A DNA stretch of 64,000 nt from Solitalea agri (GTDB lineage Bacteria > Bacteroidota > Bacteroidia > Sphingobacteriales > Sphingobacteriaceae), in assembly GCF_023914155.1 (NCBI RefSeq), contig NZ_JAMWYS010000032.1, forward strand, positions 56,704-120,703, read 5' to 3'. The notes beneath the pieces were generated by a model. It worked only from the letters and a program-made list of their open reading frames with translations. It was not told the DNA's origin and made no database searches. The position numbers were made by a program, and so were the translations under genes. Positions 18,823 through 30,281 of this stretch are shown here, piece after piece. Every line of letters starts with the position of its first letter. Position 1 is the stretch's first letter.

Positions 18823-21102
18823 ATGAGTAAGACCACTCGTAAACAGGATGCGCTGGATTACCACGCAATTGGCCGTCCTGGAAAAGTAGAAGTAGTTCCT
18901 ACGAAAGCCACAAACTCTCAACGCGATTTATCGTTGGCCTATTCACCAGGTGTGGCTGAGCCTTGTTTAAAAATTGCTGAGAATGTTGACGATGTTTATA
19001 AATATACTGCCAAAGGAAACCTTGTAGCCGTTATCAGTAATGGTACAGCCGTATTAGGTTTAGGAAACATTGGTCCGGAAGCCGGTAAGCCGGTAATGGA
19101 AGGAAAAGGAGTTCTCTTCAAGATCTTTGCCGATATCGATGTGTTTGATATTGAATTAAATGTAACTGACGTAGATGAATTTGTACGCACAGTAAAGGCT
19201 TTAGAGCCAACTTTCGGCGGAGTTAACCTTGAAGATATCAAAGCACCTGAGTGTTTCGAAATCGAGCGCCGCTTAAAAGAAGAACTGAATATTCCGGTAA
19301 TGCATGATGATCAGCACGGGACAGCTATTATTTCGGCTGCAGCGCTATTGAATGCACTGGAATTACAAAATAAGAAGATTGAAGAGGTAAGAATCGTTGT
19401 TTGCGGAGCAGGTGCTGCGGCTATGTCGTGTACTCGCTTATATGCTTCGTTAGGAGCCCGGAAGGAAAACATCGTAATGACCGATTCAAAAGGAGCTATC
19501 CGTGCTGACCGTCCGGGATTGGATGATTCAAAGAAGGAGTTTGCCACTCAGCGTACAGATGTTAATACATTGGAAGAGGCTATGGTAAATGCTGATGTGT
19601 TCATTGGTTTGTCGACAGCTGGAACCGTTAGTCCTGAGATGTTGAAATCAATGGCCGCAAATGCGATTGTTTTCGCAATGGCCAACCCTGATCCGGAAAT
19701 TGGCTATGAGCTGGCTCTTCAAACCCGTAATGATATCATTATGGCTACTGGTCGTTCTGATTATCCTAACCAAGTGAACAACGTTCTAGGTTTTCCATAT
19801 ATTTTCCGTGGAGCTTTAGACGTACTTGCCAATCAGATTAATGAAGAAATGAAACTGGCGGCCGTTGTGGCCATCGCTGAGTTAGCTAAAAAGCCAGTTC
19901 CGGAAGCTGTAAACCTAGCCTATAATCAAAGTAACATTGTTTTTGGAAAAGATTACATCATTCCGAAACCATTGGATATGCGCTTGATAACCCATGTGGC
20001 TCCTGCAGTAGCTAAAGCGGCTATAGCCTCGGGTGTGGCACGCAAACCAATTACTGATTGGGACGCTTATGTTGAGGGATTGAAGAAACGCTTAGGGCTT
20101 GATGATAAGTTAATGCGTAATGTCGCTCAGCGTGCTAAAATGCAGCCTAAACGAGTGGTATTTGCTGAAGCCGATAATTATAAAGTGTTAAAAGCAGCTC
20201 AGATAGTAAAGGATGAAGGCATTGCTATTCCAATTCTTTTAGGAAATCTTGATAAGATTAATTCAATTATTGAGGAGAATAATCTTGATTTAGGAGGAAC
20301 TGTAATCATCGATCCAATTAAAGACGAGAATAAACTTCAAGAATATGCAGACATTATCTACAAGAAACGTCAACGCAGAGGAGTAAGCCTTAGCGATGCT
20401 CGCAAATTAGTGCGCGATCGTAATTACTTTGGATCTGTTATGGTTGAGTTGGGCGAAGCTGATGCGATGATCTCAGGTTTGACAAAAAGTTATAAGAACG
20501 TAGTAAAACCTGCCTTGGAGGTTATTGGAACTCGTCCTGGAGTTAATCGTGTTGCGGGTATGTACATGATGCTTTCGAAAAGAGGTCCTATTTTCTTTGC
20601 TGATGCAACAGTAAACCTGGATCCAACCGCACAACAAGTAGTTGATATTACATTATTAGTAAATGAAGCGGTTGAAGCATTAAACATTAAGCCTCGTATT
20701 GCATTGTTGTCATATTCGAACTTTGGCTCTAATGATGGCGTTTCAGCAGTGAAAATGCGTGATGCTTCAGCTATTCTCCGCGAAAAATATCCAAAATTAT
20801 TAGTAGAGGGTGAAGTACAGGCAAACTTTGCAATGAATCCGGAATTGATGAAAGCCAACTTCCCATTCTCTCGTTTAGCTGATGAGGCTGCCAATACGCT
20901 TATTTTCCCTAATCTTGAGTCTGGTAATATTGCTTATAAATTGCTGCAAGAAGCAGGGGGAGCAGAAGCTGTTGGTCCGATTTTGTTAGGATTGAACAAG
21001 CCGGTACACATTCTTCAGCTTGATAGCTCTGTTCGTGAGATTGTTAACATGGTTACAGTTGCAGTTGTTGATGCACAAAGACACGGACAAAAGGTAAAAT
21101 AA
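18823..21102 (+). CDS. maeB: NADP-dependent malic enzyme fused to a phosphotransacetylase-like domain
   Basis: MaeB decarboxylates malate to pyruvate with NADPH formation. It has 759 residues in two parts. The first is the malic-enzyme region (about 1-430), with [55 protein letters not shown] and a Rossmann motif [12 protein letters not shown]. The second is a phosphate-acetyltransferase-like region (about 430-759), with [39 protein letters not shown] and [15 protein letters not shown]. In the family the second domain is usually a regulatory, acetyl-CoA-sensing part rather than an enzyme. It starts at ATG 18823 and is monocistronic, between terminators. Confidence 0.95.
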   Translation: MSKTTRKQDALDYHAIGRPGKVEVVPTKATNSQRDLSLAYSPGVAEPCLKIAENVDDVYKYTAKGNLVAVISNGTAVLGLGNIGPEAGKPVMEGKGVLFKIFADIDVFDIELNVTDVDEFVRTVKALEPTFGGVNLEDIKAPECFEIERRLKEELNIPVMHDDQHGTAIISAAALLNALELQNKKIEEVRIVVCGAGAAAMSCTRLYASLGARKENIVMTDSKGAIRADRPGLDDSKKEFATQRTDVNTLEEAMVNADVFIGLSTAGTVSPEMLKSMAANAIVFAMANPDPEIGYELALQTRNDIIMATGRSDYPNQVNNVLGFPYIFRGALDVLANQINEEMKLAAVVAIAELAKKPVPEAVNLAYNQSNIVFGKDYIIPKPLDMRLITHVAPAVAKAAIASGVARKPITDWDAYVEGLKKRLGLDDKLMRNVAQRAKMQPKRVVFAEADNYKVLKAAQIVKDEGIAIPILLGNLDKINSIIEENNLDLGGTVIIDPIKDENKLQEYADIIYKKRQRRGVSLSDARKLVRDRNYFGSVMVELGEADAMISGLTKSYKNVVKPALEVIGTRPGVNRVAGMYMMLSKRGPIFFADATVNLDPTAQQVVDITLLVNEAVEALNIKPRIALLSYSNFGSNDGVSAVKMRDASAILREKYPKLLVEGEVQANFAMNPELMKANFPFSRLADEAANTLIFPNLESGNIAYKLLQEAGGAEAVGPILLGLNKPVHILQLDSSVREIVNMVTVAVVDAQRHGQKVK

Positions 21103-21121
21103 TCAGTACTGATATATAATC

Positions 21122-21182
21122 CCGGTAGCTAATTGGGGCTCTTTTAAGTAAGAATCCCTAAATTAGCTACCGGTTTTGTTTT
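21122..21182 (+). terminator. Hairpin terminator after maeB
   Basis: A 13-bp perfect outer stem runs CCGGTAGCTAATT (21122-21134) to AATTAGCTACCGG (21161-21173), with a 26-nt loop containing a further GGG/CCC pairing, followed by TTTTGTTTTT. Confidence 0.8.
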
Positions 21183-21297
21183 TATTCATTTCCGAAGTAA
21201 CCTTTAAGCCTGTATTAAAGTATAATCAATATTCTTACTAAGTTAAGGTTCATGTAATTACCGTAAGTTTTGCGCGTTATTACTCCAATAAACTACT

Positions 21298-21897
21298 ATG
21301 ATTGCCTACATTCACGGAAAATTAGCATACAAATGTCCTACCTACGTAATTGTTGAAACAACAGGCGTAGGCTACCATATTCATATTTCCTTAAATACCT
21401 ATTCTCAAATTGCAGATGTTGGTAATAATGGTTCTTCTCTCGTTAAACTTCATACCTATTTAAGTATTAAAGAAGATGCTCATACATTGTATGGTTTTGC
21501 TGATGAGGGAGAAAAACGACTTTTTATTCATTTGATCTCTGTTTCAGGCATTGGGCCAAATACTGCCCGAATGATGTTGTCGTCTATTACTCCGGTTGAA
21601 ATTGAAAAGGCAATCGTAAACGGAGACGTTCCCCAAATTCAGCGGATAAAAGGTATAGGTCCAAAATCGGCTCAGCGTTTGGTGCTGGAACTGCAGGATA
21701 AGTTGAAAAAAGAAGTGGGCAATTCGCTGATTCAGCTTCCACAAAATAATGGAGTGCGAGATGAGGCATTAACTGCTTTAGTGATGCTTGGGTTTGCGAA
21801 GGCTTCTGCCGAAAAGGTAATAGATAATCTATTGAGAAAAGCCGATGGAGAGCTATCAGTGGAGGGTCTGATTAAAGAGTCATTAAAAAATCTTTGA
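21298..21897 (+). CDS. ruvA: Holliday junction branch migration protein RuvA
   Basis: RuvA tetramers bind the Holliday junction and load the RuvB motor during recombinational repair. It has 199 residues, normal for the family. The N-terminal OB fold begins MIAYIHGKLAYKCPTYVIVE and includes TTGVGYHIHISLNTY. HhH motifs are in LISVSGIGPNTARMMLS and IQRIKGIGPKSAQRLVLEL. The C-terminal UBA-like domain (ALTALVMLGFAKASAEKVI) contacts RuvB. It starts at ATG 21298, 43 bp upstream of sprA. A ruvA-sprA-gcvH order is familiar in Bacteroidota. Confidence 0.96.
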   Translation: MIAYIHGKLAYKCPTYVIVETTGVGYHIHISLNTYSQIADVGNNGSSLVKLHTYLSIKEDAHTLYGFADEGEKRLFIHLISVSGIGPNTARMMLSSITPVEIEKAIVNGDVPQIQRIKGIGPKSAQRLVLELQDKLKKEVGNSLIQLPQNNGVRDEALTALVMLGFAKASAEKVIDNLLRKADGELSVEGLIKESLKNL

Positions 21898-21940
21898 TAA
21901 ATTTTTAAATTAACGGCTTCTAATTCAATACTAAACTAAT

Positions 21941-24900
21941 TTGGTACGTAAACATTTACTGTGTGTTTTAATATTTTTTCTGTATTGGGCTTCATCTGCT
22001 ATTATGTGCTCTAAATCCTGGGCGCAAAATGCTCAGCAGCTGCAAAAAAGCACCGATACAGTTAAACTACGTTACCCTATTAAACAGCAGGGAGATGCAC
22101 TTAATCGTTACAATAATATCATTGGGCTTAAAGATCCTTCGAATGTTGTACGCAGGGTGGAGTATGATCCCGTAACGAATACATATGAGGTTATTGAAAC
22201 CATTGGCGGAAGAATCTATCGCTTGCCTCAAAAATTAACATTTGAAGAGTTTAAAAAATATTCATTAGAGGAAGCAAAAAAGAATTATTGGCTTCAAAAG
22301 GCAGGGCAATCAAATGAAATTGTTCAGAATCGGGGCCTATTGCCTAAACTGAATTTCCAAAGTAAAGCGTTAAACGACCTTTTTGGTGGCAGTTATATCG
22401 ACATTCGTCCTCAGGGCTTTGCCGAAGTAAGTCTTTCTACTCGTTTCAATAAAAATGAAAACCCCTTGTTCAATACTCGTCAACGTAAACAAACCAGTTT
22501 GGACTTTGATGAGCGGCTTCAAATTAACCTGATGGGGCAAATAGGTGAAAAGTTGAAAATCAACACCAATTTTAATACACAGGCACAATTTGATTTTGAA
22601 AATCAACTGAAATTTGAGTATACCGGCAAAGAAGACGAGATCGTTCGGAAAGTGGAAGTTGGTAACGTAAGTATGCCGATTGCGGGTACTTTGATCAATG
22701 GTAGCCAGAGTTTGTTTGGTATAAAAACCCAGTTGCAATTTGGGCGCTTGGGTGTTACAGGGCTCTTCTCGCAGCAGCGAAGTGAGATGAAAGAGATCAA
22801 CATCACCAATGGAGCACAAGAAAATGAATTCAGTATCCAGGTTGATAATTACGAGGCCAACAAACATTTTTTCCTGGCAACTTATTTCCGTGATCAATAC
22901 AATACCGCTTTATCAAGGCCTCCGATTGTAAACTCTGGGGTAGTAATTAATAAAGTTGAAGTTTGGGTTACTAATAAAACGAATAATAATGCTGATTCGC
23001 GAGATATCCTGGCCTTCCTTGATTTGGGAGAGCATCAGCCATATAATTCTACGCTGTTTCAAAGCGGGGCTTCTGTGTATCCTTCAGGTTTTAATGATGG
23101 GATTACTCCTCAATCAAATAACCTGTTGACGGTGATCCCCCAGCAAACGAGATTAACCAACGATAATACGATCAATACCTATTTCCAGCCAACCGGAGGA
23201 AGTGATAACTATGCTAAGCTTACTTATGCTCGCAAGTTAAATGAACGGGAGTATAAGGTAGATCCGGTGTTGGGATATATTTCACTAAACCAACCTCTTA
23301 ATAATGATGAAGTATTGGCGGTGGCCTACCGTTATACGGTAGGGGGCTCTCAATATCAGGTGGGGGAGTTTTCAACAGATGTGCCTCAAGACCCTGCCCA
23401 GCCAGTGGTTTTATATGTAAAGCTCTTAAAAAATGAATTGCTTAAAACCTATTTGCCTAGCTGGGATTTAATGATGAAAAACATTTATAGCTTAAATGCT
23501 TATCAGGTGAGTCAAGAAGGATTTCGGTTAAATGTAATTCGGTTAGATGAAAAATCGGGAGTGGAGCAGCCTGTAATGCCCGAAGGTGTAAATACAAAGG
23601 GAAAACCATATATATCATTGGCCAATCTCGACAGGATAAATACCCAGCAGGATAACAAGCCTGATGGAGTGTTTGATTTTATGCCGGGTGTAACAATAGA
23701 TGCAGTAAACGGAAGGATCATGTTTCCCGTTGTTGAGCCCTTTGGTAAGGATCTGGCAGCAAACTTTCTTCCATCGGAGCAAGCGCTTAAGGATAAGTAC
23801 GTGTTCCAACCACTATATGATTCCACTAAGTTCGTCGCACAACAGTTTCCGGCGCTTAATCGATATTACTTGAAGGGAATTTATAAATCGAGCACAAGTT
23901 CTGAATTCAACCTTAATGCGATCAATGTTCCTCAAGGATCGGTAATTCTAACAGCCGGTCCAACCCAAATGGTAGAGGGTGTTGACTATACAGTGGATTA
24001 TAACTTGGGGCGTGTTAAGATCTTAAATGAAGCTTTGTTAAACTCAGGACTGCCAATTAAAATTAAACTTGAAAGCACTGAGTTGTTTGGTATTCAATCG
24101 CGAACCATGATGGGTGCACGTTTTGATTATAATGTGAGTGATAAGCTGAATTTAGGAGGAACGATTCTTAGCCTTAGCGAGCGTCCATTGACTCAAAAAG
24201 TAAATATTGGCGATGAGTCGATTTCAAATATTATTTACGGTTTTGATGCCAATTACCGCTCCGAATCGAAATTCCTAACCAAACTTGTCGACAAAATTCC
24301 TTTCATCTCCACCAATGAAACTTCATCGATTAGCTTTAATGGAGAGTTTGCGCAGTTTATGCCAGGTCATGCCCGGGCATTGAATATTGCGGGCGATAAC
24401 GGTGGAGTTTCCTACCTGGATGATTTTGAGACAACGCGAGCTATTATCGACTTAAAGAATTATAACAATTGGTTTATTTCAGGAACTCCTCAGTTGTTTC
24501 CTGAAGCGCAGTTAAGTAATGATTTGAGCTACGGTTTTAATCGTGCTCAATTAGCATTTTATACGATCGATCCAATATTTTATGCCACTAGTAATAGCTC
24601 AACACCATCAAATATCCGCAATAATAAAGAAGAGCTTTCAAACCCCTATGTACGTGAAGTAACGGAACAGGAGGTGTTTCCGAATAAGCAATCGGTAACT
24701 GGTACTCCATTATTACTGCCAACCTTCGACCTTGCATTTTATCCTCAAAAAAGAGGTCCATACAACTTCTCAACAACAGGGCTATTGTCAGATGGAACCT
24801 TGTCAAATCCACAGAGCCGCTGGGGTGGAATATTCAGAAAGCTTGAGCAGAATGATTTTCAGGCCTTAAATGTTGAATATATTGAGTTTTGGGTAATGGA

Positions 24901-27900
24901 TCCATTTCTTGCGAATCCTAATTCAGCTGGAGGGGATTTGTATTTTAACTTAGGGAATCTTTCGGAAGATATATTAAAAGACGGATCTAAAAGCATTGAA
25001 AATGCCTTGCCTGCGAGTGGTGATCCTACGCAGGTGAGTCTTACCAATTGGGGTGCCGTTGGTAAAAATCAACCGGTAACGCAAGCATTTAATAATGACC
25101 CCACTTCCCGCCAACGACAGGATGTTGGTTTAGATGGATTAAGCTCCGAGCAGGAAAGTGCGTTTTTTCAATCATACCTTAATCAGCTAAGAAGTGTGTT
25201 GCCGGGTGGTTCTCCTGCTTTGGTACAAGCCGAGAAGGATCCATCCAATGATGATTTTATTTATTTTCGTGGTCCTGATTTAGATGCCAGTGATGCATTG
25301 ATTCTACAGCGTTACAGTCGTTTCAACGGAACGGAAAGTAACTCTAAAACCTCTCAGCAGGCGCAACAAGCTATTGGAATTGAAAATGCTGCTTCTACTT
25401 CAAATCCCGATGGTGAGGATATCAACCGGGATAATAATATGAGTACTGCCGAAGAGTACTTTCAGTATAGAGTCTCAATGCGTCCACAGGATCTGGTGGT
25501 AGGACAGAATTTCTTAAATGATAAAGTAACCACCAATGTTAAACTGCAGAACGGTAAAGTACAGCCTACTACCTGGTATCAGTTCCGAATTCCAATTTCA
25601 GAGTTTCAATCGAGAGTGGGTAACATCCAGGATTTTCGTTCTATACGTTTCATCCGTATGTTCATGACCGGTTTTGCCGATTCGGCCGTAATGCGTTTTG
25701 CTAAGTTGCAATTGGTTCGTGGTGAATGGAAAGAGTTTAATCCGACGAATGCGCCTTCACAGGCCTTGCGAGAGCAAGGGGTTCCGGCCTCAAACGTTGA
25801 TAACTCAACCGTTAATTTGGCAGCAATTAACTTGGAAGAGAATGGAAACCGTGAACCTATTCCTTATGTAATTCCGCCGGGTATTGAGCAGCAACAGGTG
25901 CAAGGTGTTTATCGCGAAAATGTACGTTTGAACGAACAGTCATTGCTTTTAAAGGTTGAAAACCTTGCCGACGGTTTTGCTCGCGCGACCTATAAAACAA
26001 TCAATTTTGATTTCCGCTCGTACAAAAAGCTGAAAATGTTCATCCACGCAGAAGGTCCTTTGGCTACGGGCGATGTGCGAGCTATTGTACGTTTGGCTAC
26101 CGATTATGATCAGAACTATTACGAATACGAAGTTCCGCTGACAGTCACTCCTCCAGGAACCAAAGATCCTGATGGAATTTGGCCATCAGAGAACAATCTG
26201 GATATTGCATTTGAAACGCTTCAAAGGCTTAAACAAGACCGGAATGCCAATAACTTGCCGGTAAATGAACCTTATACCGTTCAGGATGGAACATTCAGGA
26301 TTACGATAAAAGGAAACCCTGATTTAAGTAAAACTAAGGTGATGATGCTTGGGGTACGAAACCCATATCAGGCAAACAATCCTCCTCCAAATTTTGACGA
26401 TGGACTGCCGAAGTCGGTAGAGGTTTGGTTCGACGAGTTGCGTATTGCCGAGTTTAAAGAAGAGGGTGGAATAGCCATGACCGGTTTAATGAATGCTAAA
26501 TTGGCCGATTTCGCTACCGTAAGCTTAGCAGGTAGTATGAGTACCTTTGGTTTTGGCTCATTAGACCGTAAAGTAAGCCAGATAAACCGAACAAAGAATG
26601 CTACTTATGATATTTCTTCGAATCTTGAGTTAGGCAAATTCTTTTCAAAAAAGGCAAATTTGTCAATTCCGATGTATGTTTCATATGCTAGAGATACCAA
26701 GAAACCGGAGTACAGTCCTATATCGCCTGATTTGTTATTAGATGATGTGCTTAATTCATTGTCAGGTGCCAAAAGAGATTCGTTGGAGAGTGTGGTAAAC
26801 GATGTAACTTCTCGTAAAAGTATCAACTTTACAAATGTTAGGAAGAATAGGAATGCCGGCGATAAGATTAATTTCTACGATATAGAAAACTTCAACTTCA
26901 CCTATGCGCATACGCAGTTCAAAAACCGTTCGTATACGGTGGAGAACAATGAGGTGAAAACCTATAAAGCCATTATTGCCTATAATTATCAAAAGGAATC
27001 TAGAAATGTGAAACCTTTCAATAAGATGTTTAAGAAGGGATGGAGCATTATTAAGGATATAAATATTAATCTTGCACCGCAAGTGGTGGATGTTCAGTTT
27101 ATGCTCGACCGGTACTATAGCGAGAATACCTTGCGCGCTACAGAAGAATCCTCTTATTTTATTGCACCAAGTACATTTAATAAGTCATATTACCTTACGG
27201 GAATTTATAATATCGGTTGGGACTTAAGTACCGCTTTACGTATTGACTATAGTGCCCGAAGCCTTGCCTCAGTTGATGAACCGGATGGTCCTATCAACTC
27301 ACATGTTCGCGATTCTATCAGAAGTAACTTGTTTAAGTTCGGCCGTCCGGTGGAGTTTAGTCAAAGGGTAGGAATAACCTATAACGTACCGCTGAACAGG
27401 ATCAGGCCTTTGCAATGGACCTCTTTAAGTATGCGTTATGCGGTGGATTATAACTGGCGTTCGGAACCGTTATCGACGTTAAGGAGTGATACGGCACGTT
27501 TTGGTAATACTATTCAAAATGCGCGTACGGTTAACTTTACAGGTCAGTTGAATTTTGCGCAATTGTTCGGCAAAGTTAAATTCTTAAAAGACCCGGAACC
27601 TAAAGATTTTAATGCGGGGGATATTTATCGAGGCTTTATAACCATGATAAAGAACTTAAACGGTTCATATACCATAGGTGATGGAACATTTTTGCCTGGT
27701 TACCTGCCAACCACCAACATCTTTGGATCAACTCCGGGATTAGGATTTATGTTGGGGAGCCAAAAGGATATCCGATATGATGTTGCAAGCAAAGGGCAGT
27801 TGACTGCTTATTCAAACATGAATAGTTTGTATGTTCAAAATCGTAAGGAAGATTTGAATTATAGGGTGATTGTGGAGCCGTTTAAAGATTTCAGGATTGA

Positions 27901-28978
27901 ACTCTCTGGTACGCGTGGAAAACAGCTTAATGACCAATCGAACTTTAGATATGATGCACTTACAGGTACTTTCCAAGAGTTTAGTCCGGTTACAACGGGT
28001 ATGTATACTATTAGCACTATTTCACTAAATACGGCCTTTGAGGGAGAGAATGATGTTAACCATATTTCTTCAACCTTTACGCAGTTCGACGAAAGCCGTA
28101 AGGTTATCTCAGAAAGGTTAGGAAATGGTAATTCGAATTCAGTAGGTGTTGATGCCGATGGATATTCGGACGGTTATGGAAGGGCACAACAGGATGTGGT
28201 GGTAAATGCATTTCTTTCGGCCTATTTACGTAAAGACCCGAACTCAATGTCGTTGGAGCCTTTTCATGGATTTCCATTGCCAAACTGGCGTATTACGTAT
28301 AATGGCTTAACAAAGATTCCTTTTATTGCTGATGTTTTCTCTTCCATCAACTTAAACCATTCGTATAAATCAGTTTATACGGTTACAAGTTTCACAACAC
28401 TGATCAACTACGAGGAAGATGCCTCAGGGAATGTAACCAGCCGTAATGCCATTGCGGATGATAATGGAAACTTTAACTTCTTACCAAAGTATCAAATGGG
28501 TTTTGTAACACTTTCAGAGGATTTCCTGCCACTGATAGGCTTGGATATGAAGTTTAAGAATAATATGACAGGTAATTTTGAGTTTAGGAAGAGCCGTTTG
28601 TTGAGCTTTAGTTTGGCTAATGCTCAATTGTCGCAGATGAAAGATAATCAGGTTACTTTCGGATTGGGTTATCGTACGCAGAAATTTAAACTTCCGTTCA
28701 GAATAGGTAACCTGAACACCACTAACAATGATCTTAACTTTAGACTGGATTTCAGTATAAGAGGCAATAAAACAATTATTTACCAGCTCGATAACACAGT
28801 TGCACAGGTGGCAGGAGGAACAACAACCTTGTCATTACGTCCATCAGTTGACTATGTAATTAACCAACGGTTTAATTTTAGGATTTTTGTGGACCGGAAT
28901 GTAACCAAGCCCGAAACCTCAAATACCTATAAAACTTCATATACTAATGTTGGAGTGGGTTTAAGACTTACTTTATAG
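21941..28978 (+). CDS. sprA: SprA (Sov), outer-membrane translocon of the type IX secretion system
   Basis: This giant outer-membrane protein of 2345 residues is the conduit of T9SS in Bacteroidota and is needed for gliding adhesin export where gliding occurs. The start is a TTG at 21941, leading straight into a signal peptide ([17 protein letters not shown]...SWAQ). Family blocks seen include [51 protein letters not shown], and [12 protein letters not shown] before the barrel-rich C-terminus ending GVGLRLTL with a terminal aromatic/hydrophobic beta strand. The length fits the very large SprA family. No other T9SS gene (porK/L/M/N, porV) is in the window. Confidence 0.95.
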   Translation: MVRKHLLCVLIFFLYWASSAIMCSKSWAQNAQQLQKSTDTVKLRYPIKQQGDALNRYNNIIGLKDPSNVVRRVEYDPVTNTYEVIETIGGRIYRLPQKLTFEEFKKYSLEEAKKNYWLQKAGQSNEIVQNRGLLPKLNFQSKALNDLFGGSYIDIRPQGFAEVSLSTRFNKNENPLFNTRQRKQTSLDFDERLQINLMGQIGEKLKINTNFNTQAQFDFENQLKFEYTGKEDEIVRKVEVGNVSMPIAGTLINGSQSLFGIKTQLQFGRLGVTGLFSQQRSEMKEINITNGAQENEFSIQVDNYEANKHFFLATYFRDQYNTALSRPPIVNSGVVINKVEVWVTNKTNNNADSRDILAFLDLGEHQPYNSTLFQSGASVYPSGFNDGITPQSNNLLTVIPQQTRLTNDNTINTYFQPTGGSDNYAKLTYARKLNEREYKVDPVLGYISLNQPLNNDEVLAVAYRYTVGGSQYQVGEFSTDVPQDPAQPVVLYVKLLKNELLKTYLPSWDLMMKNIYSLNAYQVSQEGFRLNVIRLDEKSGVEQPVMPEGVNTKGKPYISLANLDRINTQQDNKPDGVFDFMPGVTIDAVNGRIMFPVVEPFGKDLAANFLPSEQALKDKYVFQPLYDSTKFVAQQFPALNRYYLKGIYKSSTSSEFNLNAINVPQGSVILTAGPTQMVEGVDYTVDYNLGRVKILNEALLNSGLPIKIKLESTELFGIQSRTMMGARFDYNVSDKLNLGGTILSLSERPLTQKVNIGDESISNIIYGFDANYRSESKFLTKLVDKIPFISTNETSSISFNGEFAQFMPGHARALNIAGDNGGVSYLDDFETTRAIIDLKNYNNWFISGTPQLFPEAQLSNDLSYGFNRAQLAFYTIDPIFYATSNSSTPSNIRNNKEELSNPYVREVTEQEVFPNKQSVTGTPLLLPTFDLAFYPQKRGPYNFSTTGLLSDGTLSNPQSRWGGIFRKLEQNDFQALNVEYIEFWVMDPFLANPNSAGGDLYFNLGNLSEDILKDGSKSIENALPASGDPTQVSLTNWGAVGKNQPVTQAFNNDPTSRQRQDVGLDGLSSEQESAFFQSYLNQLRSVLPGGSPALVQAEKDPSNDDFIYFRGPDLDASDALILQRYSRFNGTESNSKTSQQAQQAIGIENAASTSNPDGEDINRDNNMSTAEEYFQYRVSMRPQDLVVGQNFLNDKVTTNVKLQNGKVQPTTWYQFRIPISEFQSRVGNIQDFRSIRFIRMFMTGFADSAVMRFAKLQLVRGEWKEFNPTNAPSQALREQGVPASNVDNSTVNLAAINLEENGNREPIPYVIPPGIEQQQVQGVYRENVRLNEQSLLLKVENLADGFARATYKTINFDFRSYKKLKMFIHAEGPLATGDVRAIVRLATDYDQNYYEYEVPLTVTPPGTKDPDGIWPSENNLDIAFETLQRLKQDRNANNLPVNEPYTVQDGTFRITIKGNPDLSKTKVMMLGVRNPYQANNPPPNFDDGLPKSVEVWFDELRIAEFKEEGGIAMTGLMNAKLADFATVSLAGSMSTFGFGSLDRKVSQINRTKNATYDISSNLELGKFFSKKANLSIPMYVSYARDTKKPEYSPISPDLLLDDVLNSLSGAKRDSLESVVNDVTSRKSINFTNVRKNRNAGDKINFYDIENFNFTYAHTQFKNRSYTVENNEVKTYKAIIAYNYQKESRNVKPFNKMFKKGWSIIKDININLAPQVVDVQFMLDRYYSENTLRATEESSYFIAPSTFNKSYYLTGIYNIGWDLSTALRIDYSARSLASVDEPDGPINSHVRDSIRSNLFKFGRPVEFSQRVGITYNVPLNRIRPLQWTSLSMRYAVDYNWRSEPLSTLRSDTARFGNTIQNARTVNFTGQLNFAQLFGKVKFLKDPEPKDFNAGDIYRGFITMIKNLNGSYTIGDGTFLPGYLPTTNIFGSTPGLGFMLGSQKDIRYDVASKGQLTAYSNMNSLYVQNRKEDLNYRVIVEPFKDFRIELSGTRGKQLNDQSNFRYDALTGTFQEFSPVTTGMYTISTISLNTAFEGENDVNHISSTFTQFDESRKVISERLGNGNSNSVGVDADGYSDGYGRAQQDVVVNAFLSAYLRKDPNSMSLEPFHGFPLPNWRITYNGLTKIPFIADVFSSINLNHSYKSVYTVTSFTTLINYEEDASGNVTSRNAIADDNGNFNFLPKYQMGFVTLSEDFLPLIGLDMKFKNNMTGNFEFRKSRLLSFSLANAQLSQMKDNQVTFGLGYRTQKFKLPFRIGNLNTTNNDLNFRLDFSIRGNKTIIYQLDNTVAQVAGGTTTLSLRPSVDYVINQRFNFRIFVDRNVTKPETSNTYKTSYTNVGVGLRLTL

Positions 28979-29031
28979 GTTTACATTTTGAAAAAAGAAC
29001 TGTACTTTTGAGCACTAAAATTTTAACACTT

Positions 29032-29412
29032 ATGAATTTTCCATCAGAATTAAAGTATACTAAAGATCACGAATGGGTAAAAGTTGAAGGAAATGAAGCA
29101 GTAATTGGCATTACTGACTTTGCTCAACGTGAATTAGGTGATATCGTTTATGTTGATATCAACACCGTTGGTCAAACTGTTAACAACGGAGAGATTTTTG
29201 GTACAGTAGAAGCCGTTAAAACTGTTTCTGATTTATTTATTCCGGTAACTGCCGAGGTTTTGGAAATCAATCCAAAACTTGATTCAAATCCTGAATTAGT
29301 AAATAGCGATCCTTATGGCGATGGTTGGATGATTCGTGTTAAAATAGCTGATGCAAGCGAATTAAGTTCTCTTCTTTCAGACGCTGATTACAAACAACAA
29401 ATTGGTGAATAA
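29032..29412 (+). CDS. gcvH: Glycine cleavage system H protein
   Basis: This lipoyl-carrier protein shuttles the methylamine group between the P and T proteins of glycine cleavage. It has 126 residues from ATG 29032, with [20 protein letters not shown] as the family N-terminus; an in-frame TTG at 29008 is upstream but unlikely. The lipoylation lysine sits in [16 protein letters not shown]. The C-terminus [18 protein letters not shown] is typical. The stop overlaps the start of the VanZ-like gene, so the two are coupled. gcvP and gcvT are elsewhere. Confidence 0.96.
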   Translation: MNFPSELKYTKDHEWVKVEGNEAVIGITDFAQRELGDIVYVDINTVGQTVNNGEIFGTVEAVKTVSDLFIPVTAEVLEINPKLDSNPELVNSDPYGDGWMIRVKIADASELSSLLSDADYKQQIGE

Positions 29413-29812
29413 GATATTTCCTAAGCAGCTGCGTTTAGCACTTATATGGATTATCGTCATATTTATATTATGTAATATGAAGCCTTCGGAATTGCCGAAG
29501 GCTTCATATTTCTTTAAGGATTTCGATAAGTTTGTGCATGGGGTATTTTACTTTGTTTTAACATTTTTATTGGCGCGCGGCTTTTATCTGCAGTCCCGGT
29601 TTAGGTTGTTGAAACTTTTGCCGGTAACTTTTGCCACTTTTATTTGTTTATTTTACGGAGGATTAATAGAATTGATCCAACTTAAAGTATTTACATATCG
29701 ATCAGGCGACTGGTCCGATTTTATTGCCGATGCCATTGGAACTGCTTTAGGGATAATACCATTTTATATTTATAAACAGATAACAACCAAACCATATGAA
29801 CAAGTTTCTTAA
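29405..29812 (+). CDS. VanZ-like family membrane protein
   Basis: This small membrane protein of about 135 residues has four hydrophobic helices ([57 protein letters not shown]). The VanZ-like signature [10 protein letters not shown]...GGLIELIQ...[16 protein letters not shown] is present. I place the start at GTG 29405 ([10 protein letters not shown]); a TTG at 29402 is one codon upstream. It overlaps the gcvH stop, and this gcvH-vanZ pairing recurs in Bacteroidota. The function is unknown; VanZ itself gives modest teicoplanin resistance in enterococci, but that should not be carried over here. Confidence 0.85.
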   Translation: MNKIFPKQLRLALIWIIVIFILCNMKPSELPKASYFFKDFDKFVHGVFYFVLTFLLARGFYLQSRFRLLKLLPVTFATFICLFYGGLIELIQLKVFTYRSGDWSDFIADAIGTALGIIPFYIYKQITTKPYEQVS

Positions 29813-29912
29813 ACCTGCCCTAATTGTTGCATTAGCCCTGATTTCTTTTTCAGTTGGGTCATGTGCTGCTAATCGTTGTCATTGCCCATCGGTAAAATAC
29901 AGCGTTAGATAA
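29796..29912 (+). CDS. Very small lipoprotein (38 residues), hypothetical
   Basis: This short gene overlaps the last 17 bp of the VanZ-like gene in another frame. It begins [18 protein letters not shown] and reaches a clean lipobox (VGSCAANRCHCPS). The mature peptide is therefore only about 16 residues after the lipidated Cys, with two more cysteines. The basic start, hydrophobic core and lipobox together make chance unlikely. The translational overlap suggests co-expression with gcvH and the VanZ-like gene. The function is unknown. It is easy to miss because of its length. Confidence 0.65.
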   Translation: MNKFLKPALIVALALISFSVGSCAANRCHCPSVKYSVR

Positions 29913-30050
29913 CTTTCTGCCCTGATCTTCATCAGTATTTTTTAAAGACTTAATTAATAATTGTAATACCGTTGGTACATTAAATGTGCTTACTTGGAAT
30001 TATTATAAATAAGGGGTATCTTGCCCAAGTTTTATTGATTGAGTTACGTT

Positions 30051-30269
30051 ATGAATTTATCAGAGTTAGCTGTTGGCGATTGTGGCACCATACTAGATTT
30101 TACCGATCAGGAAATGTCGGTGAAGCTAATGGAAATGGGTTGTTTACCTGGTGAACAAGTGAAACTTGAGCAGGTTGCTCCCCTGGGTGATCCAATTGCA
30201 ATTACGGTTGCCGGCTACAAACTTAGTCTCCGTAAACAAGAAGCAGCAACCATTTTGTTAAAAAAGTAA
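30051..30269 (+). CDS. feoA: Ferrous iron transport protein A
   Basis: This small SH3-like cytosolic partner of FeoB is thought to modulate Fe(II) uptake. It has 72 residues from ATG 30051; a TTG at 30039 in frame is less likely. Family features are LSELAVGDCGTILDF, VKLMEMGCLPGEQVKLEQ and GDPIAITVAGYKLSLRKQEA. It is 12 bp upstream of feoB, forming the feoAB operon. No Fur-like box could be identified with confidence in the 138 bp upstream. Confidence 0.94.
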   Translation: MNLSELAVGDCGTILDFTDQEMSVKLMEMGCLPGEQVKLEQVAPLGDPIAITVAGYKLSLRKQEAATILLKK

Positions 30270-30281
30270 CGACAAAATAGT

